The translations under genes and the position numbers were made by a program. A DNA stretch of 64,000 bases from Haloarcula salina (GTDB lineage: Archaea; Halobacteriota; Halobacteria; Halobacteriales; Haloarculaceae). Below, in pieces: positions 1 to 7,889 of this stretch. Numbering within the stretch: the first letter of the stretch is position 1; each line of letters opens with the position of its first letter. Location of the stretch: the NCBI RefSeq assembly GCF_010119195.1, contig NZ_WRXL01000002.1, positions 1 to 64,000 of the forward strand, read 5' to 3'. The notes under the pieces were generated by a model that was not told where the DNA came from, made no database searches, and was given only the letters and a program-made list of their open reading frames with translations.

Positions 1-225
1 CGCTCGTGTACCTGATGCTGCCGAACTGTTTCGGTCATGAAACGGGCAGAAGCGGGATGGGCCCTGCCGGATTTGAAATGGTTGGCTGATGGTTTGGAGT
101 CATAATCTCGTAATGAGTCAACAAGGTCGTGGCTGCGCGCGCAGCGTAGCGAGCACGGAGCGGTGGGTGGGGAGGCGGGGTCTGGGCCGGTCTGGCAGAG
201 AAAAAAAGAAGGCCGCCTCAGCCCG

Positions 226-1074
226 CTACTCCCACCACCGACCGCGCTCGGGGAAGTGAATGGTCGACCAACCAGTGACGGCCAGAGAGGCGCGGCCCTC
301 GTACCAGCTCACTGCCGCGCCGTGGATATGCACCTGTTCGCCTTCCTCGATCCAGGGTGCATTCGACGCCTCCCAGATCGTCAGTCGCGTCCGGCCGCTC
401 TCGTCGCCGATGAGTCCTACCTGAGCTATCCGTGGATGAGAAGGAGTCCACCACGTCTCGACACGCCCGGAAATACACACTTCGCTGCGATTGACCTCGC
501 CGACCTTCGCGATTGGAACCACTGTCCCAGCCGCCGTTTCGAGTTCCTCGTACACGTCGACGACCGCATCGGTCATTGTACGGCCGTCAACTAGCCGCTC
601 GGCCAGCCGCCGACTCACTGCCGCCCGCGTCCAGCCGTCGTGTTTCCGGGCCAACCGCGCCGCCTGCTCGTTGACCGCCGCGACATCCTCCTGTGACAGC
701 ATTGTCCGAGGGTCCGCCCGGTCTGGATCCCTCCAGCCGTCCACGCTCGCTGCGCGCTTGTCGAACCGCCGTCGGGTTTGCCGTCCCGATGCTTCCACCG
801 TCAGTCGCGTCTGTCGCTCCCGCTCTCGAATCTGCTCGCCGACCCTCGCTCGGGTTCGTGCAATCTCGATATCCCGTGCGATTGCCTTCTCTTCCTGTTC
901 CAGGGTCATGCTCGCCCGGCAACTATCCGGGTGGTTCGTATCCACCTTCCCCTGGATCTCCTGTTCGACCGACCGCCGCAACTCGGGCGTCTCGTCGACC
1001 ACCCAGCCACGCCGTTTGTCTTCTTGCCACTGCTCTACCGTACGCTTATTACGAATTACGTTCTTACCTGACAT
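226..1074 (-). CDS. OB-fold nucleic-acid-binding protein (RPA-like)
   Basis: This 282-residue protein has a charged, helical N-terminal region with many Arg, Glu and Lys residues (about 1-180) and a C-terminal OB-fold (about 190-272). The OB-fold shows the strand pattern 'EVCISGRVETWW', 'GLIGDESGRTRLTIW' and 'EEGEQVHIHGAAV', as in archaeal RPA and SOSS-like single-strand DNA-binding domains. The reading frame extends further upstream, but the ATG at 1074 (MSGKNVI) is preferred because residues before it are low-complexity and GC-driven. Single-strand DNA binding in plasmid replication or repair is inferred. It sits alone at the left edge of a plasmid-like island. No zinc finger is visible. 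Confidence 0.75.
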   Translation of the reverse strand: MSGKNVIRNKRTVEQWQEDKRRGWVVDETPELRRSVEQEIQGKVDTNHPDSCRASMTLEQEEKAIARDIEIARTRARVGEQIRERERQTRLTVEASGRQTRRRFDKRAASVDGWRDPDRADPRTMLSQEDVAAVNEQAARLARKHDGWTRAAVSRRLAERLVDGRTMTDAVVDVYEELETAAGTVVPIAKVGEVNRSEVCISGRVETWWTPSHPRIAQVGLIGDESGRTRLTIWEASNAPWIEEGEQVHIHGAAVSWYEGRASLAVTGWSTIHFPERGRWWE

Positions 1075-1095
1075 TGGATTCACCAGAATCCTGAA

Positions 1096-1138
1096 GGCGC
1101 TCACGCGCCCGACACCCCGTGTTACAGCACGGGGTTTT
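1096..1138. repeat. Two adjacent hairpins, terminator-like
   Basis: A 5-bp hairpin (GGCGC, loop TCAC, GCGCC; 1096-1109) is followed five bases later by a perfect 7-bp stem (CCCCGTG, loop TTACAG, CACGGGG; 1115-1134) and then TTTT. Read on the plus strand it looks like an intrinsic terminator. Tandem hairpins with a CACGGGG arm also resemble the right ends of haloarchaeal IS200/IS605-type elements, but no tnpA or tnpB is present here. The structure lies just upstream of the OB-fold gene. Confidence 0.5.
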
Positions 1139-1167
1139 CCACGGACACCGACCGACCAGTCACGCCT

Positions 1168-1218
1168 GCGCTCTCGCTCGCGCCTTCGCGAGCGCCCAGT
1201 GGGCGCGAGCGAGAGCGC
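1168..1218. repeat. 17-bp perfect inverted repeat
   Basis: The arms at 1168-1184 and 1202-1218 (GCGCTCTCGCTCGCGCC and its complement) are perfectly complementary and are separated by 17 bases. The core CTCGCTCGCG type of sequence is common in GC-rich haloarchaeal intergenic repeats. A role as a protein-binding site, a cruciform or a transcript end is possible. It is not next to a start codon. Confidence 0.7.
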
Positions 1219-1719
1219 CACAGTGAGATCACACAGCCAGCCGCGCGCGTGGACCCGCCCGGAGCGAGCGTCCAGCGGAGTTAGCCTGTTCGCGTCCGGC
1301 CCGGACTGCGGGACCGTGTCCAGTGCGACTGTCGACGAGCACGCGCGCCGCACTGTGGCGCGCGACGGCACAGTCGGCACCAAGCACTGGAACGCGACAG
1401 CCCGCGAGGGGCGCAACCGACCGGCTAACCCGCTGGCGTCGAGACCAGATTCACTTCAGCCCGGAACGGCGAGCTTGCTCGCCGCATGCCCGGAATGGTC
1501 GGTCGCGAGCGCCGAGAGTCGTGACCGACTGCGAGCGGGGAGGCACGACCCGCGAGCAGGGAACGGCTCGCTGCGAACGGTGAGCGATGCGAACCGTGAG
1601 CACGCGGAGGGCGGCACGCGGCGCGCGCGGCGGGCCATAGACGACTCCGCCACACAGAAAAGAGAGAGCGGTCACAAACCACGGAGACATCAATCAACCA
1701 CCCCAAACCGATGGCCGAC

Positions 1720-2844
1720 TCAGCGTGATGGGCTATTGATCGACCGTCTGAGCCACGGTCGAAAGTCGAAATCTCCCTCGATATCGTCACCCTTCCCGAC
1801 TTCTCTCCCGGCTGGGTTGCGCCGCCCGTCCGGGCCACCAGGCCCGCTCGCATGGCCCCACCAGTTATCTGTCGCATCTACCGTCGTATTATCGACATTG
1901 AGAGCACCTCGACGTGTGTTGTCGACAATATCGTTGAAATCGATGACCGTCTCATCGGCAGCCACTTTGACTTCGATACCCAGATTATTGCTCTCGATTA
2001 TGTTCTCACTGGCCTCGAACCCGCTCCCGTCGGCTTCCACTTCGAACCCGACGCCATCGTACGGTGACGATGGATCCGACAAGACGTCAGTCAGTTCGTT
2101 GCCAACCACAGCAACGTCTTCTGGAACTTCGTTGTGATTCCCGGTCCCTCGAATCACGACACCAAAGCCGTAGGCTGTCACCTCTTCTGCGATGTCTGTC
2201 ACAACGTTGTCCGCAATATCGGCATCGCTAACGTTGCCCTGGATACTGATTCCGGCGGCTCCAGCCAGATCTTCGTTCCGCACGTTCTGGACTTTGTTCT
2301 GACGGACAGTGGCATTCTCGATGGCTTCGTTCGCATCACCGCCGAAAATATTGATCCCATCTACACCGTAAAACCCGCCGTCAGGATCATCTCGCTCGAA
2401 ATCCCGAACAACGTTGTTCGCAATGACAATGTCGTTCGGTGTATTGCTGGCCCTGACGGCCTCGGATGTCTGATTACTCTCAGTTGCTGGTGGTGAAACA
2501 TCGAACCCGTCTAGCTCGGCCCCATCAGCCGTGAGAATCACTCGGCCTTCGATAGTTGCCTCGTCGCCACGACTCCCATCACCAGGGATCCCACTATTGG
2601 GCCCCTCAAGAGTGAGCTCGTTATTGACCGTGACATCCTCGGCGTACGTACCTGGCTCGACACAGATCGTTTCGCCACTGCTCGCACCAGCTATCACAGA
2701 CTGGATTGAATCCCCGCTACTTACAGTCCAATCACAGTGATTGCTCGCCCCTGCGACACCCGTGTATGCAGCACCCGCCACGACGGCACCACTAATTGTT
2801 TGCAGAACCGCTCGTCGTCGGAATAGTCGTTTTTCGCGTGTCAT
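1720..2844 (-). CDS. Tat-exported parallel beta-helix repeat protein
   Basis: This 374-residue protein begins with a twin-arginine signal (RRRAVLQ, then a hydrophobic stretch ending VAGA near residue 32). A right-handed beta-helix repeat follows, with recurring motifs such as 'NNVVRDFERD', 'ADNVVTDI' and 'VVGNELTDV', as in NosD, pectate-lyase-like and PbH1 repeat proteins. The N-terminal 'IQSVIAGASSGETICVEPGTY' block is the usual cap of such surface proteins. The ATG at 2844 is chosen because it places the RR motif at the N-terminus; an ATG 17 codons upstream would bury it. A role in surface carbohydrate binding or as a surface structural protein is inferred, and no catalytic residues are evident. 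Confidence 0.8.
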   Translation of the reverse strand: MTREKRLFRRRAVLQTISGAVVAGAAYTGVAGASNHCDWTVSSGDSIQSVIAGASSGETICVEPGTYAEDVTVNNELTLEGPNSGIPGDGSRGDEATIEGRVILTADGAELDGFDVSPPATESNQTSEAVRASNTPNDIVIANNVVRDFERDDPDGGFYGVDGINIFGGDANEAIENATVRQNKVQNVRNEDLAGAAGISIQGNVSDADIADNVVTDIAEEVTAYGFGVVIRGTGNHNEVPEDVAVVGNELTDVLSDPSSPYDGVGFEVEADGSGFEASENIIESNNLGIEVKVAADETVIDFNDIVDNTRRGALNVDNTTVDATDNWWGHASGPGGPDGRRNPAGREVGKGDDIEGDFDFRPWLRRSINSPSR

Positions 2845-2877
2845 AGTCTTACACCCTTGGCCGCCCTCGAGCCAGGG

Positions 2878-2932
2878 TGTGTCACATAGTGACACAATCT
2901 ATTGTAATATAGTTATAAGGTTATCAACTATT
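2878..2932 (-). promoter_or_regulatory. TATA box and 19-bp operator-like palindrome
   Basis: Upstream of the minus-strand beta-helix gene there is an AT-rich TATA-like stretch (about 2921-2932, reading AACCTTATAACT on the minus strand). Between it and the ATG at 2844 lies a perfect palindrome, TGTGTCAC-ATA-GTGACACA (2878-2896). With transcription starting roughly 26 bases after the TATA centre (near 2900), the palindrome would sit at or just after the start site, a typical place for a repressor. The regulator is unknown. Confidence 0.55.
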
Positions 2933-3020
2933 ATATCGAGGGCGAGCAATGAACACTGATCAGCGGAGTCATCGACCACCGAAGCCGAGTCCAGTCCGTC
3001 ATTCGGAACCGGTTGCACGC

Positions 3021-3413
3021 TCAGTCGGTGTACCAGTACGCCCAGAGAATCAACACGCCCTGAAGCGGCAACCGAGCCCAGCGGGCCAGCACAGAGGGAT
3101 CACCGCTACCGGGTGCTCCTTCGATGGTGACCATGGAAACGGCCATATAGACGTTTGCAGGAAAGATCGCGATGAGCAACGCGATTGTCGCCCATGCGGC
3201 GTACGAACGCGTCCGTGGTACCAACAGGCCGAGTCCCACGACGACCTCGGCGATGCCCGAGAGATACACCAGCGCAAGCGGCGCTGGTAAAATCGGCGGC
3301 ATGATCTGGACGTACAGCTCCGGCACGACGAAATGCAAGGTCCCCGCGACGACGTACAAGATCGCCATCAGATAGAGTAATGGCCGTTTCAACTGCGCCA
3401 AGCCAACACGCAT
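3021..3413 (-). CDS. DoxX family membrane protein
   Basis: This 130-residue protein has four hydrophobic segments (about 10-30, 42-65, 70-93 and 110-127). The first carries 'AGTLHFVVPELYVQIMPP' and the second 'GIAEVVVGLGLL', both characteristic of the DoxX/DoxD-like quinone-oxidoreductase-associated family. The exact function in haloarchaea is unknown; a redox-linked membrane role is known for the family. It is divergent from the aldo/keto reductase, with 108 bases between the start codons, which could share a promoter region. The length is normal for the family. Confidence 0.8.
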   Translation of the reverse strand: MRVGLAQLKRPLLYLMAILYVVAGTLHFVVPELYVQIMPPILPAPLALVYLSGIAEVVVGLGLLVPRTRSYAAWATIALLIAIFPANVYMAVSMVTIEGAPGSGDPSVLARWARLPLQGVLILWAYWYTD

Positions 3414-3521
3414 CTCTCACAATCTATGGCGACCAGCGGAAAACCAGTTGGGATACGATCCCAGTGGAGCTGACACGCTCGTCGGCACAGGAGCTTTCTT
3501 CGAATCGATCCAAACCCAATC

Positions 3522-4334
3522 ATGGAATACGTCAGCACGGGTCAGACGCAAGTTCCGGCACTCGGATTAGGGACCTATCGTCTGCGCGGCCAGACCTGCA
3601 CCGAGACGGTGGCTCAGGCACTGGAAATGGGCTATCGCCACATCGATACGGCCGAGTACTACGAGAATCAGGCTGCGATCGGCCAGGCGCTCGCAAACAC
3701 GGCTGTCAGTAGCGACGACCTGTTCATCACGACCAAGGTCTGGCGAACGAACCTCGGCTACGAGGAGACCAAACAGTCCGTCAGAGCGTGCCGCGAGAAA
3801 CTCGGCATTGAGACGATTGATCTCCTCCTGATCCACTGGCCGAGTCGATCTGTCCCCATCGAGGAGACGATAAGAGCAATGAACGAACTCCAGAGCGATG
3901 GAGTGGTTCGACACATCGGCGTGAGCAACTTTTCGGTGGAGCAGCTTGCAAACGCACGCGAAGCCTCTGAGACACCGATCTGTACGAACCAGGTCGAGTA
4001 CAATCCATATACAGACCAGTCTGACGTGCTCGAATACTGCATCGACCACGACATCATGCTCACGGCGTACAGTCCGCTGGCCAAAGGTCGCGTCAACGAC
4101 GACACCACATTAGCGACGATTGGAGACCGATACGAGAAGTCACCAGCACAGGTGGCGCTTCGCTGGCTCGTTCAGCAACAACAGGTCGCTGCGATACCGA
4201 AGGCAGCCAGCCATGCCCATCTGGAATCAAACCTCTCGATCTTCGACTTCGAGTTGACTGACGAGGAAATGGCACAGATCTTCGACCTGCAGGGTGGACT
4301 GCTAGAACGGGTTCGGTCGATGTTGGGACTGTAG
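3522..4334 (+). CDS. Aldo/keto reductase
   Basis: This 270-residue protein is an NAD(P)H-dependent oxidoreductase with the AKR TIM-barrel. The catalytic tetrad is visible: Asp42 and Tyr47 in 'HIDTAEYY', Lys72 in 'TTKVW' and His105 in 'LIHWP'. The signatures 'GVSNFSVEQL' and 'NQVEYNPY' follow, and the C-terminal 'AIPKAASHAHLESN' matches the cofactor-binding segment. The length is full for the family. The physiological substrate, probably an aldehyde or 2,5-diketo-gluconate-like compound, cannot be told from sequence. The start is the ATG giving MEYVSTG, the usual short N-terminus. Confidence 0.93.
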   Translation: MEYVSTGQTQVPALGLGTYRLRGQTCTETVAQALEMGYRHIDTAEYYENQAAIGQALANTAVSSDDLFITTKVWRTNLGYEETKQSVRACREKLGIETIDLLLIHWPSRSVPIEETIRAMNELQSDGVVRHIGVSNFSVEQLANAREASETPICTNQVEYNPYTDQSDVLEYCIDHDIMLTAYSPLAKGRVNDDTTLATIGDRYEKSPAQVALRWLVQQQQVAAIPKAASHAHLESNLSIFDFELTDEEMAQIFDLQGGLLERVRSMLGL

Positions 4335-4387
4335 CGTTTCAGATTTCTATATGAGTAGCAGATCGAAAATTCCGTAGCGTTACTCCG

Positions 4388-4672
4388 CTATTCGCCGATT
4401 TTGTACTCCGCATCTTCATTGAAGTATGCATCCCGATCGGCCCTTGACATCTCGGCAAGAGCAAACTGCGACTGGAGTTCCACACCACTCAAATCCGCGC
4501 CGGTGATGGGATCGAAATTACTCCGCTCTGCTTCTTCAGCACTGAGTTCCGTGCCATCCGGGGTAATGAAGATATCTTTGCTCGGGCTTTCCACATCTGG
4601 AGTCACAGAGTCCGAGGGCGTCACTACAATCTGATCGGGATGGTACCCTGCATCTCGAATGGTCTTGTTCAT
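4388..4672 (-). CDS. Small acidic hypothetical protein
   Basis: This 94-residue protein starts at the ATG giving MNKTIRDAG; the frame is open further upstream, but that would overlap the PIN gene. It is acidic and hydrophilic with no membrane segment. A 'FITPDGTELSAEEAERSNFDPITG' type of segment in the middle looks like a short beta-hairpin followed by a helix. No family was recognised. It lies 28 bases downstream of the PIN-domain toxin gene on the same strand and may be cotranscribed with the toxin-antitoxin pair. Its reality rests on codon use and composition. Confidence 0.5.
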   Translation of the reverse strand: MNKTIRDAGYHPDQIVVTPSDSVTPDVESPSKDIFITPDGTELSAEEAERSNFDPITGADLSGVELQSQFALAEMSRADRDAYFNEDAEYKIGE

Positions 4673-4700
4673 CCCTTCGTCGGAGGTATCTATATCGGTG

Positions 4701-5213
4701 TCAGGGCTCCTCGAGCAACGAGCGAGCTCGTTGCACATAGCTGTTTGCTCCCCAGCTACGGGCGTCACTAATCTCATCGAGGAGCAGCCGCGCATCGGCA
4801 GCCGATAGGTGTTCGGTTCGAACGAGAACCGAGAGCAGTGTCGGTGTCGTGACGAGTCGGGTATCCGCGAGTGAGGCGTGGATCAAGCCAAGTTGGTTGA
4901 ACTCGTCACAGAGGAAGAGCGCAGCATCGAGATCGTTCGCGAGCGTGACCGCCGCGTTTTCACCGTCATCGAGCGGAAACTCGGCATCGAGGTCCACCGA
5001 CTGTGTCGTGAATGCATCCACCCGGTCGAGGACGGCGGACGCGGCGTGGCCATGGACGTCATCGTAGGAGGCGATCTCTTGGAGTTCATCGATGACCGCA
5101 GTTGGGACGACGACCTCGTATCGGGAGAGACAGAGTGCGAGTGGATCGGGGTCGTCGTCAGTAACGATCCCGAGACTCACGAGGGCTGAGGCGTCTGCGA
5201 TACACCGCGACAT
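4701..5213 (-). CDS. PIN-domain ribonuclease toxin (VapC-like)
   Basis: This 170-residue protein has the acidic active-site pattern of PIN nucleases: Asp7 in 'IADASAL', Glu43 in 'AVIDELQE', Glu85 in 'DDGENAAV' and Asp103 in 'LFLCDEF'. PIN toxins cleave RNA using bound metal ions. Its ATG (5213-5211) directly abuts the stop codon of the upstream RHH gene (5216-5214), the usual antitoxin-toxin order. The family is the longer PIN variant typical of haloarchaea ('DEFNQLGLIHASLADTRLVTTPTLL'). The cellular RNA target is unknown. Confidence 0.85.
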   Translation of the reverse strand: MSRCIADASALVSLGIVTDDDPDPLALCLSRYEVVVPTAVIDELQEIASYDDVHGHAASAVLDRVDAFTTQSVDLDAEFPLDDGENAAVTLANDLDAALFLCDEFNQLGLIHASLADTRLVTTPTLLSVLVRTEHLSAADARLLLDEISDARSWGANSYVQRARSLLEEP

Positions 5214-5516
5214 CTATGCGTCGGCTACCTCGTCGATGAAGTCCTCGTCCAACTGCTGTTTCAACACTCGGAGGTTTGCCGCCTCCTCGGCGCCGACGAG
5301 TGCTTTGAGTTGATCGAAGGTGATCTCGTCGTCGTAATAGGCGGCGGCGATCTCCTGGACGAGTGCGTCGTCGTGAGCGGCGTCTTGGAGGTACTCCCGA
5401 AGCGCGGTCACGAGGACGTCTGTTCGGTCTTCCCCGAGGACTGCGGCCAGTGCGTCGGCCCGGTCGATGAGTCGATCGGGGGCCCGAAACTGCACGCGCT
5501 TCTTATCGGTGCTCAT
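5214..5516 (-). CDS. RHH-type antitoxin partner of the PIN toxin
   Basis: This 100-residue protein has an N-terminal ribbon-helix-helix motif (about 1-45, 'KKRVQFRAPDRLIDRADALAAVLGEDRTDVLVTALREYL'-like in two parts) followed by a C-terminal tail rich in helices ('ITFDQLKALVGAEEAANLRV') that should wrap the toxin. The start is the ATG giving MSTDKKRV; an upstream ATG would add an unrelated Arg-rich stretch. The gene directly precedes the PIN gene with no gap. Two near-identical 17-base direct repeats lie immediately upstream and are good candidates for autoregulation sites. The family resembles UPF0175-like antitoxins. Confidence 0.82.
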   Translation of the reverse strand: MSTDKKRVQFRAPDRLIDRADALAAVLGEDRTDVLVTALREYLQDAAHDDALVQEIAAAYYDDEITFDQLKALVGAEEAANLRVLKQQLDEDFIDEVADA

Positions 5517-5519
5517 GAT

Positions 5520-5573
5520 GTGTACATTGTGAGCCAGCGCACTTAGCCGTTTTCGTGTGTACGATGTGAGCCA
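5520..5573 (-). promoter_or_regulatory. Direct repeats upstream of the antitoxin gene
   Basis: Two 17-base copies, GTGTACATTGTGAGCCA (5520-5536) and GTGTACGATGTGAGCCA (5557-5573), differ at two positions and are spaced 37 bases apart. They lie four bases upstream of the antitoxin ATG. Direct repeats in the promoter are typical for RHH proteins that bind as cooperative dimers and repress their own operon. No other function is suggested by the sequence. Confidence 0.6.
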
Positions 5574-5591
5574 CACTCGGCCACGCGTCAC

Positions 5592-5903
5592 TTGTCCACG
5601 GGATGCTTCTTGAGACCGTTTGTCCAGTACGTAGCGGACTCACCAAGGCTACACTGCTCGCACAGCTGCAAGGGGCCTTCGAGACGGCCGAGTTCGACTC
5701 TGAATCCCGTGAGCGACCAGCTGAATCGGCCTGTCTCGCTCCTCCGTATCGACTCGGTCGTCTGGCAAGCTGGCCAGATTATCGGGATCCACGAACCGGA
5801 TAGCGGGGCTGCCCGAACCGCGCTCGTCGAGCACGTCACATCCGTCGGAATTGACCCTGATCCTGCCGCTGAGCTGGCCGAACAATTTACTGTTGAGATG
5901 TGA
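5592..5903 (+). other. Possible degraded gene remnant
   Basis: The open frame on the plus strand ends in a segment that looks protein-like ('VVWQAGQIIGIHEPDSG', then 'DPAAELAEQF'), but its first half is Ser, Pro and Arg rich and unlike a haloarchaeal protein. A second plus-strand frame over 5603-5803 is also partly protein-like, as expected from an old frameshift. No family was recognised. It may be a decayed gene between the toxin-antitoxin pair and the DUF6884-like gene, or simply a chance ORF. Confidence 0.3.
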
Positions 5904-5957
5904 CTACGCTAGCACAGGACAACCAGCCATAGACGCGAAATCGGTCTCGTCAGTTGT

Positions 5958-6359
5958 GTGAAAACCAAGCGTGATCAACCCGCTCGGCCGAGAGACCTCT
6001 ACACGTCGACGTATTTCGAGAAGATGCGAGCGTATGCAGAGCGCGAACACGACGAGTGGTGGATTCTCTCGGCGAAACACGGCCTTCTCGATCCAGACGG
6101 CGACCTGATCGAACCGTACGAGAAGACGCTGACCTCCGCCAGTGTGGCCAAACGACGTGAGTGGGCTTCTGAAGCGGTCGACCAGATGCAAGAGATGGGT
6201 GTTCTGCGTGGAGACGAAACGCTCGTTTTCCATGCTGGGAAAGCATACTACGAGGAATTGCTTCTATTGCTTGAAGATTTTCCAGATGCCGATGTTGCGA
6301 TTCCGACTGAGGGCCTCGCTATCGGTGAACGAGTGGCATGGTACAGTGATCGACTCTGA
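5958..6359 (+). CDS. DUF6884-like protein, 5' end odd
   Basis: This protein of at least 133 residues has the conserved blocks 'DLYTSTYFEKMRAYAE', 'WWILSAKHGLLDP' and 'IEPYEKTL' of the DUF6884 family, a small alpha/beta domain found in mobile elements and related in pattern to YaaA-like proteins. The family normally begins with a strand 'IGLVSCVKTK'. Here codons for IGLVSC (5940-5957) lie in frame directly upstream of the GTG at 5958, but no ATG, GTG or TTG exists between them and the stop at 5910-5912. The gene therefore either lost its start or uses an unusual one. Function is unknown. Confidence 0.7.
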   Translation: MKTKRDQPARPRDLYTSTYFEKMRAYAEREHDEWWILSAKHGLLDPDGDLIEPYEKTLTSASVAKRREWASEAVDQMQEMGVLRGDETLVFHAGKAYYEELLLLLEDFPDADVAIPTEGLAIGERVAWYSDRL

Positions 6360-6369
6360 CTCGAACTAC

Positions 6370-7509
6370 TCACGTTCCAGCGGCTAACTCCCGTAGGATT
6401 TCGCGGGCTTCCGTCCGGGTCTTCGGAAATAATTGGTCATCTGGTGGTGGTCTATCTCCGATGGCCCACTGAAAGGCGGCGTTGAGAAGCGATTCCGTCT
6501 CCGACGCAATACTGTCACAGAACCGCGGGTCCGAGAGGGCAGCACCTGCTTCCCAGATCGGTGCAAAGTCGCCTGAACAGCCCTCTGTACAGCATTCCGA
6601 CTGTTCCTCGTTTGGCCCACTACCACCAGTATCACTCTCGGTGCCTTGGGCTGTGCCAGCGAGCTCTCGTGCCCGAGTGGCGATGAGGTCGTACAGGCCT
6701 GCGTCAAGTTCGCTTTCGGGTGAGAACTGATTTGTCGACAGCTCTCCGAACCATCTGATGCTGTGTTTGCTTGCTGTGGTCTCGAAAGTCGAGTGCGAGA
6801 GCAAGTACATCGACAGCCCGATCATGTCCTCGTAGCCCGAATCGATATTCGGCGAGAACCGGTCGAGACTGCGTATTCGTCGGAGAATCCATCCCTCTTG
6901 TTCGTCGGCGTCGCTCCAGCCAACGTCACGAGCGAGGCCGATGAGGTGATAGTGCGGGCTCCAGTAGGTTAAGTCGCGCCAGGATGCGTCCTGTTGGCGA
7001 ACCCATCGCCAGAGTTTTCCGTCCCGTTCGGGCAGCCACTCTCCCGATTTGACCGCTGCGTCGTATGCATCCTTTGCGGCGTCAGCCACACGGAAGCCAT
7101 GGAAGATGGCAACACCGCCACGGATGCCTTTCGCCCGTGCCAATTCGTAGGTCTCACGATATCCACGCTGGATATCGACCAGAGATTTGATCGATCCAGT
7201 GGGTGGTGAGACGACCACGTGAACCGCTCGTTTATCCAATCCCGGGTCTGCAGTCGCTCGTGCTGCGCCAAGTCGGACGGTGATCTGCTCAGCACGTCGG
7301 CGTCGCCACGCACTCCAGCAGAACGGACAGGTCCGCGTCTCACAGGTTGACTGCTCGAAGTGTGGATTGCCACAATCGGTGCAAAATTTCGACGGATAGT
7401 ACGCGCCACACGATTCAGGCTGGTCACCCATCCCGGGAAGCGAGACAGAGCTCTCGGCATAGAATCGGATCGCGACGTCTTCCGGCCACTGTCCTGGCGA
7501 TTCACTCAT
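6370..7509 (-). CDS. HUH-type rolling-circle replication protein
   Basis: This 379-residue protein has a cysteine-rich N-terminal region (Cys34, 43, 46, 56, 61 and 64, the last four within 'CETRTCPFCW') that should bind zinc. An HUH motif, His186-Tyr187-His188 in 'YWSPHYHLIG', follows with the 'RAVHVVVSPP' strand ahead of it (about 94-103). Tyr235 in 'MYLLSH' is a plausible nicking tyrosine. This is the layout of haloarchaeal plasmid and pleolipovirus-type Rep proteins, which nick the origin and stay bound to the 5' end. The C-terminal part carries a second Cys cluster ('CCTEGC'). It marks the island as plasmid-derived. Transposase is an alternative reading of HUH, but no element ends were seen. 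Confidence 0.72.
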   Translation of the reverse strand: MSESPGQWPEDVAIRFYAESSVSLPGMGDQPESCGAYYPSKFCTDCGNPHFEQSTCETRTCPFCWSAWRRRRAEQITVRLGAARATADPGLDKRAVHVVVSPPTGSIKSLVDIQRGYRETYELARAKGIRGGVAIFHGFRVADAAKDAYDAAVKSGEWLPERDGKLWRWVRQQDASWRDLTYWSPHYHLIGLARDVGWSDADEQEGWILRRIRSLDRFSPNIDSGYEDMIGLSMYLLSHSTFETTASKHSIRWFGELSTNQFSPESELDAGLYDLIATRARELAGTAQGTESDTGGSGPNEEQSECCTEGCSGDFAPIWEAGAALSDPRFCDSIASETESLLNAAFQWAIGDRPPPDDQLFPKTRTEAREILRELAAGT

Positions 7510-7889
7510 TGCAGATACGGGTACTACCTATTGTACCCCAGTTACATTCACTTGAATACTTTTCTCTGGTCGCAGGGACCAGCCGGCTTCACTCAACCGT
7601 TCTCCAAGCCAATCGCTACGAGAACGATATTCAGAAGGCTCGCACAGTGTGCCTAAAAAACTGCAACTTGGCCGATCAGCAACCGCCACCTTTCTCCAAT
7701 GTCTCACACTCCTGAATTTGTTCGGTTGTCTTCCGCCACAGGCAGCGGCAGTCACCACGTTTTGCAGTGCTGTGACTGCGCTTGCTACCCACCTGACAAC
7801 CGCATATTCATGGATCTCGGACATTGCACACGCGTATAGCGGGGATCGGAGTGGGGAGAGGGGATGCGGTCAAATCGGCCTATGTTCAC
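7510..7889. other. Gap upstream of the Rep gene with an inverted repeat
   Basis: This 380-base stretch holds no convincing gene. An 8-bp perfect inverted repeat, GCAGTCAC (7748-7755) and GTGACTGC (7772-7779), with 16 bases between the arms, could form a stem of the kind seen at double-strand origins of rolling-circle plasmids. No conserved nick site was identified. Confidence 0.4.

Larger units (their letters stand above)
1075..1719. other. Non-coding GC-rich gap with palindromes
   Basis: This 645-base stretch between two minus-strand genes has no convincing gene. Overlapping ORFs on both strands are rich in Arg and Ser and look like GC-driven shadows. Its only clear structure is the hairpin pair at 1096-1138 and the long inverted repeat at 1168-1218. 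The promoter of the OB-fold gene should lie close to 1075-1110, but no clear TATA box stands out. Confidence 0.6.

Noticed and set aside
1425-1877. ORF of 150 residues in the palindrome gap
   Set aside because: It overlaps the beta-helix gene and has no protein-like segments.
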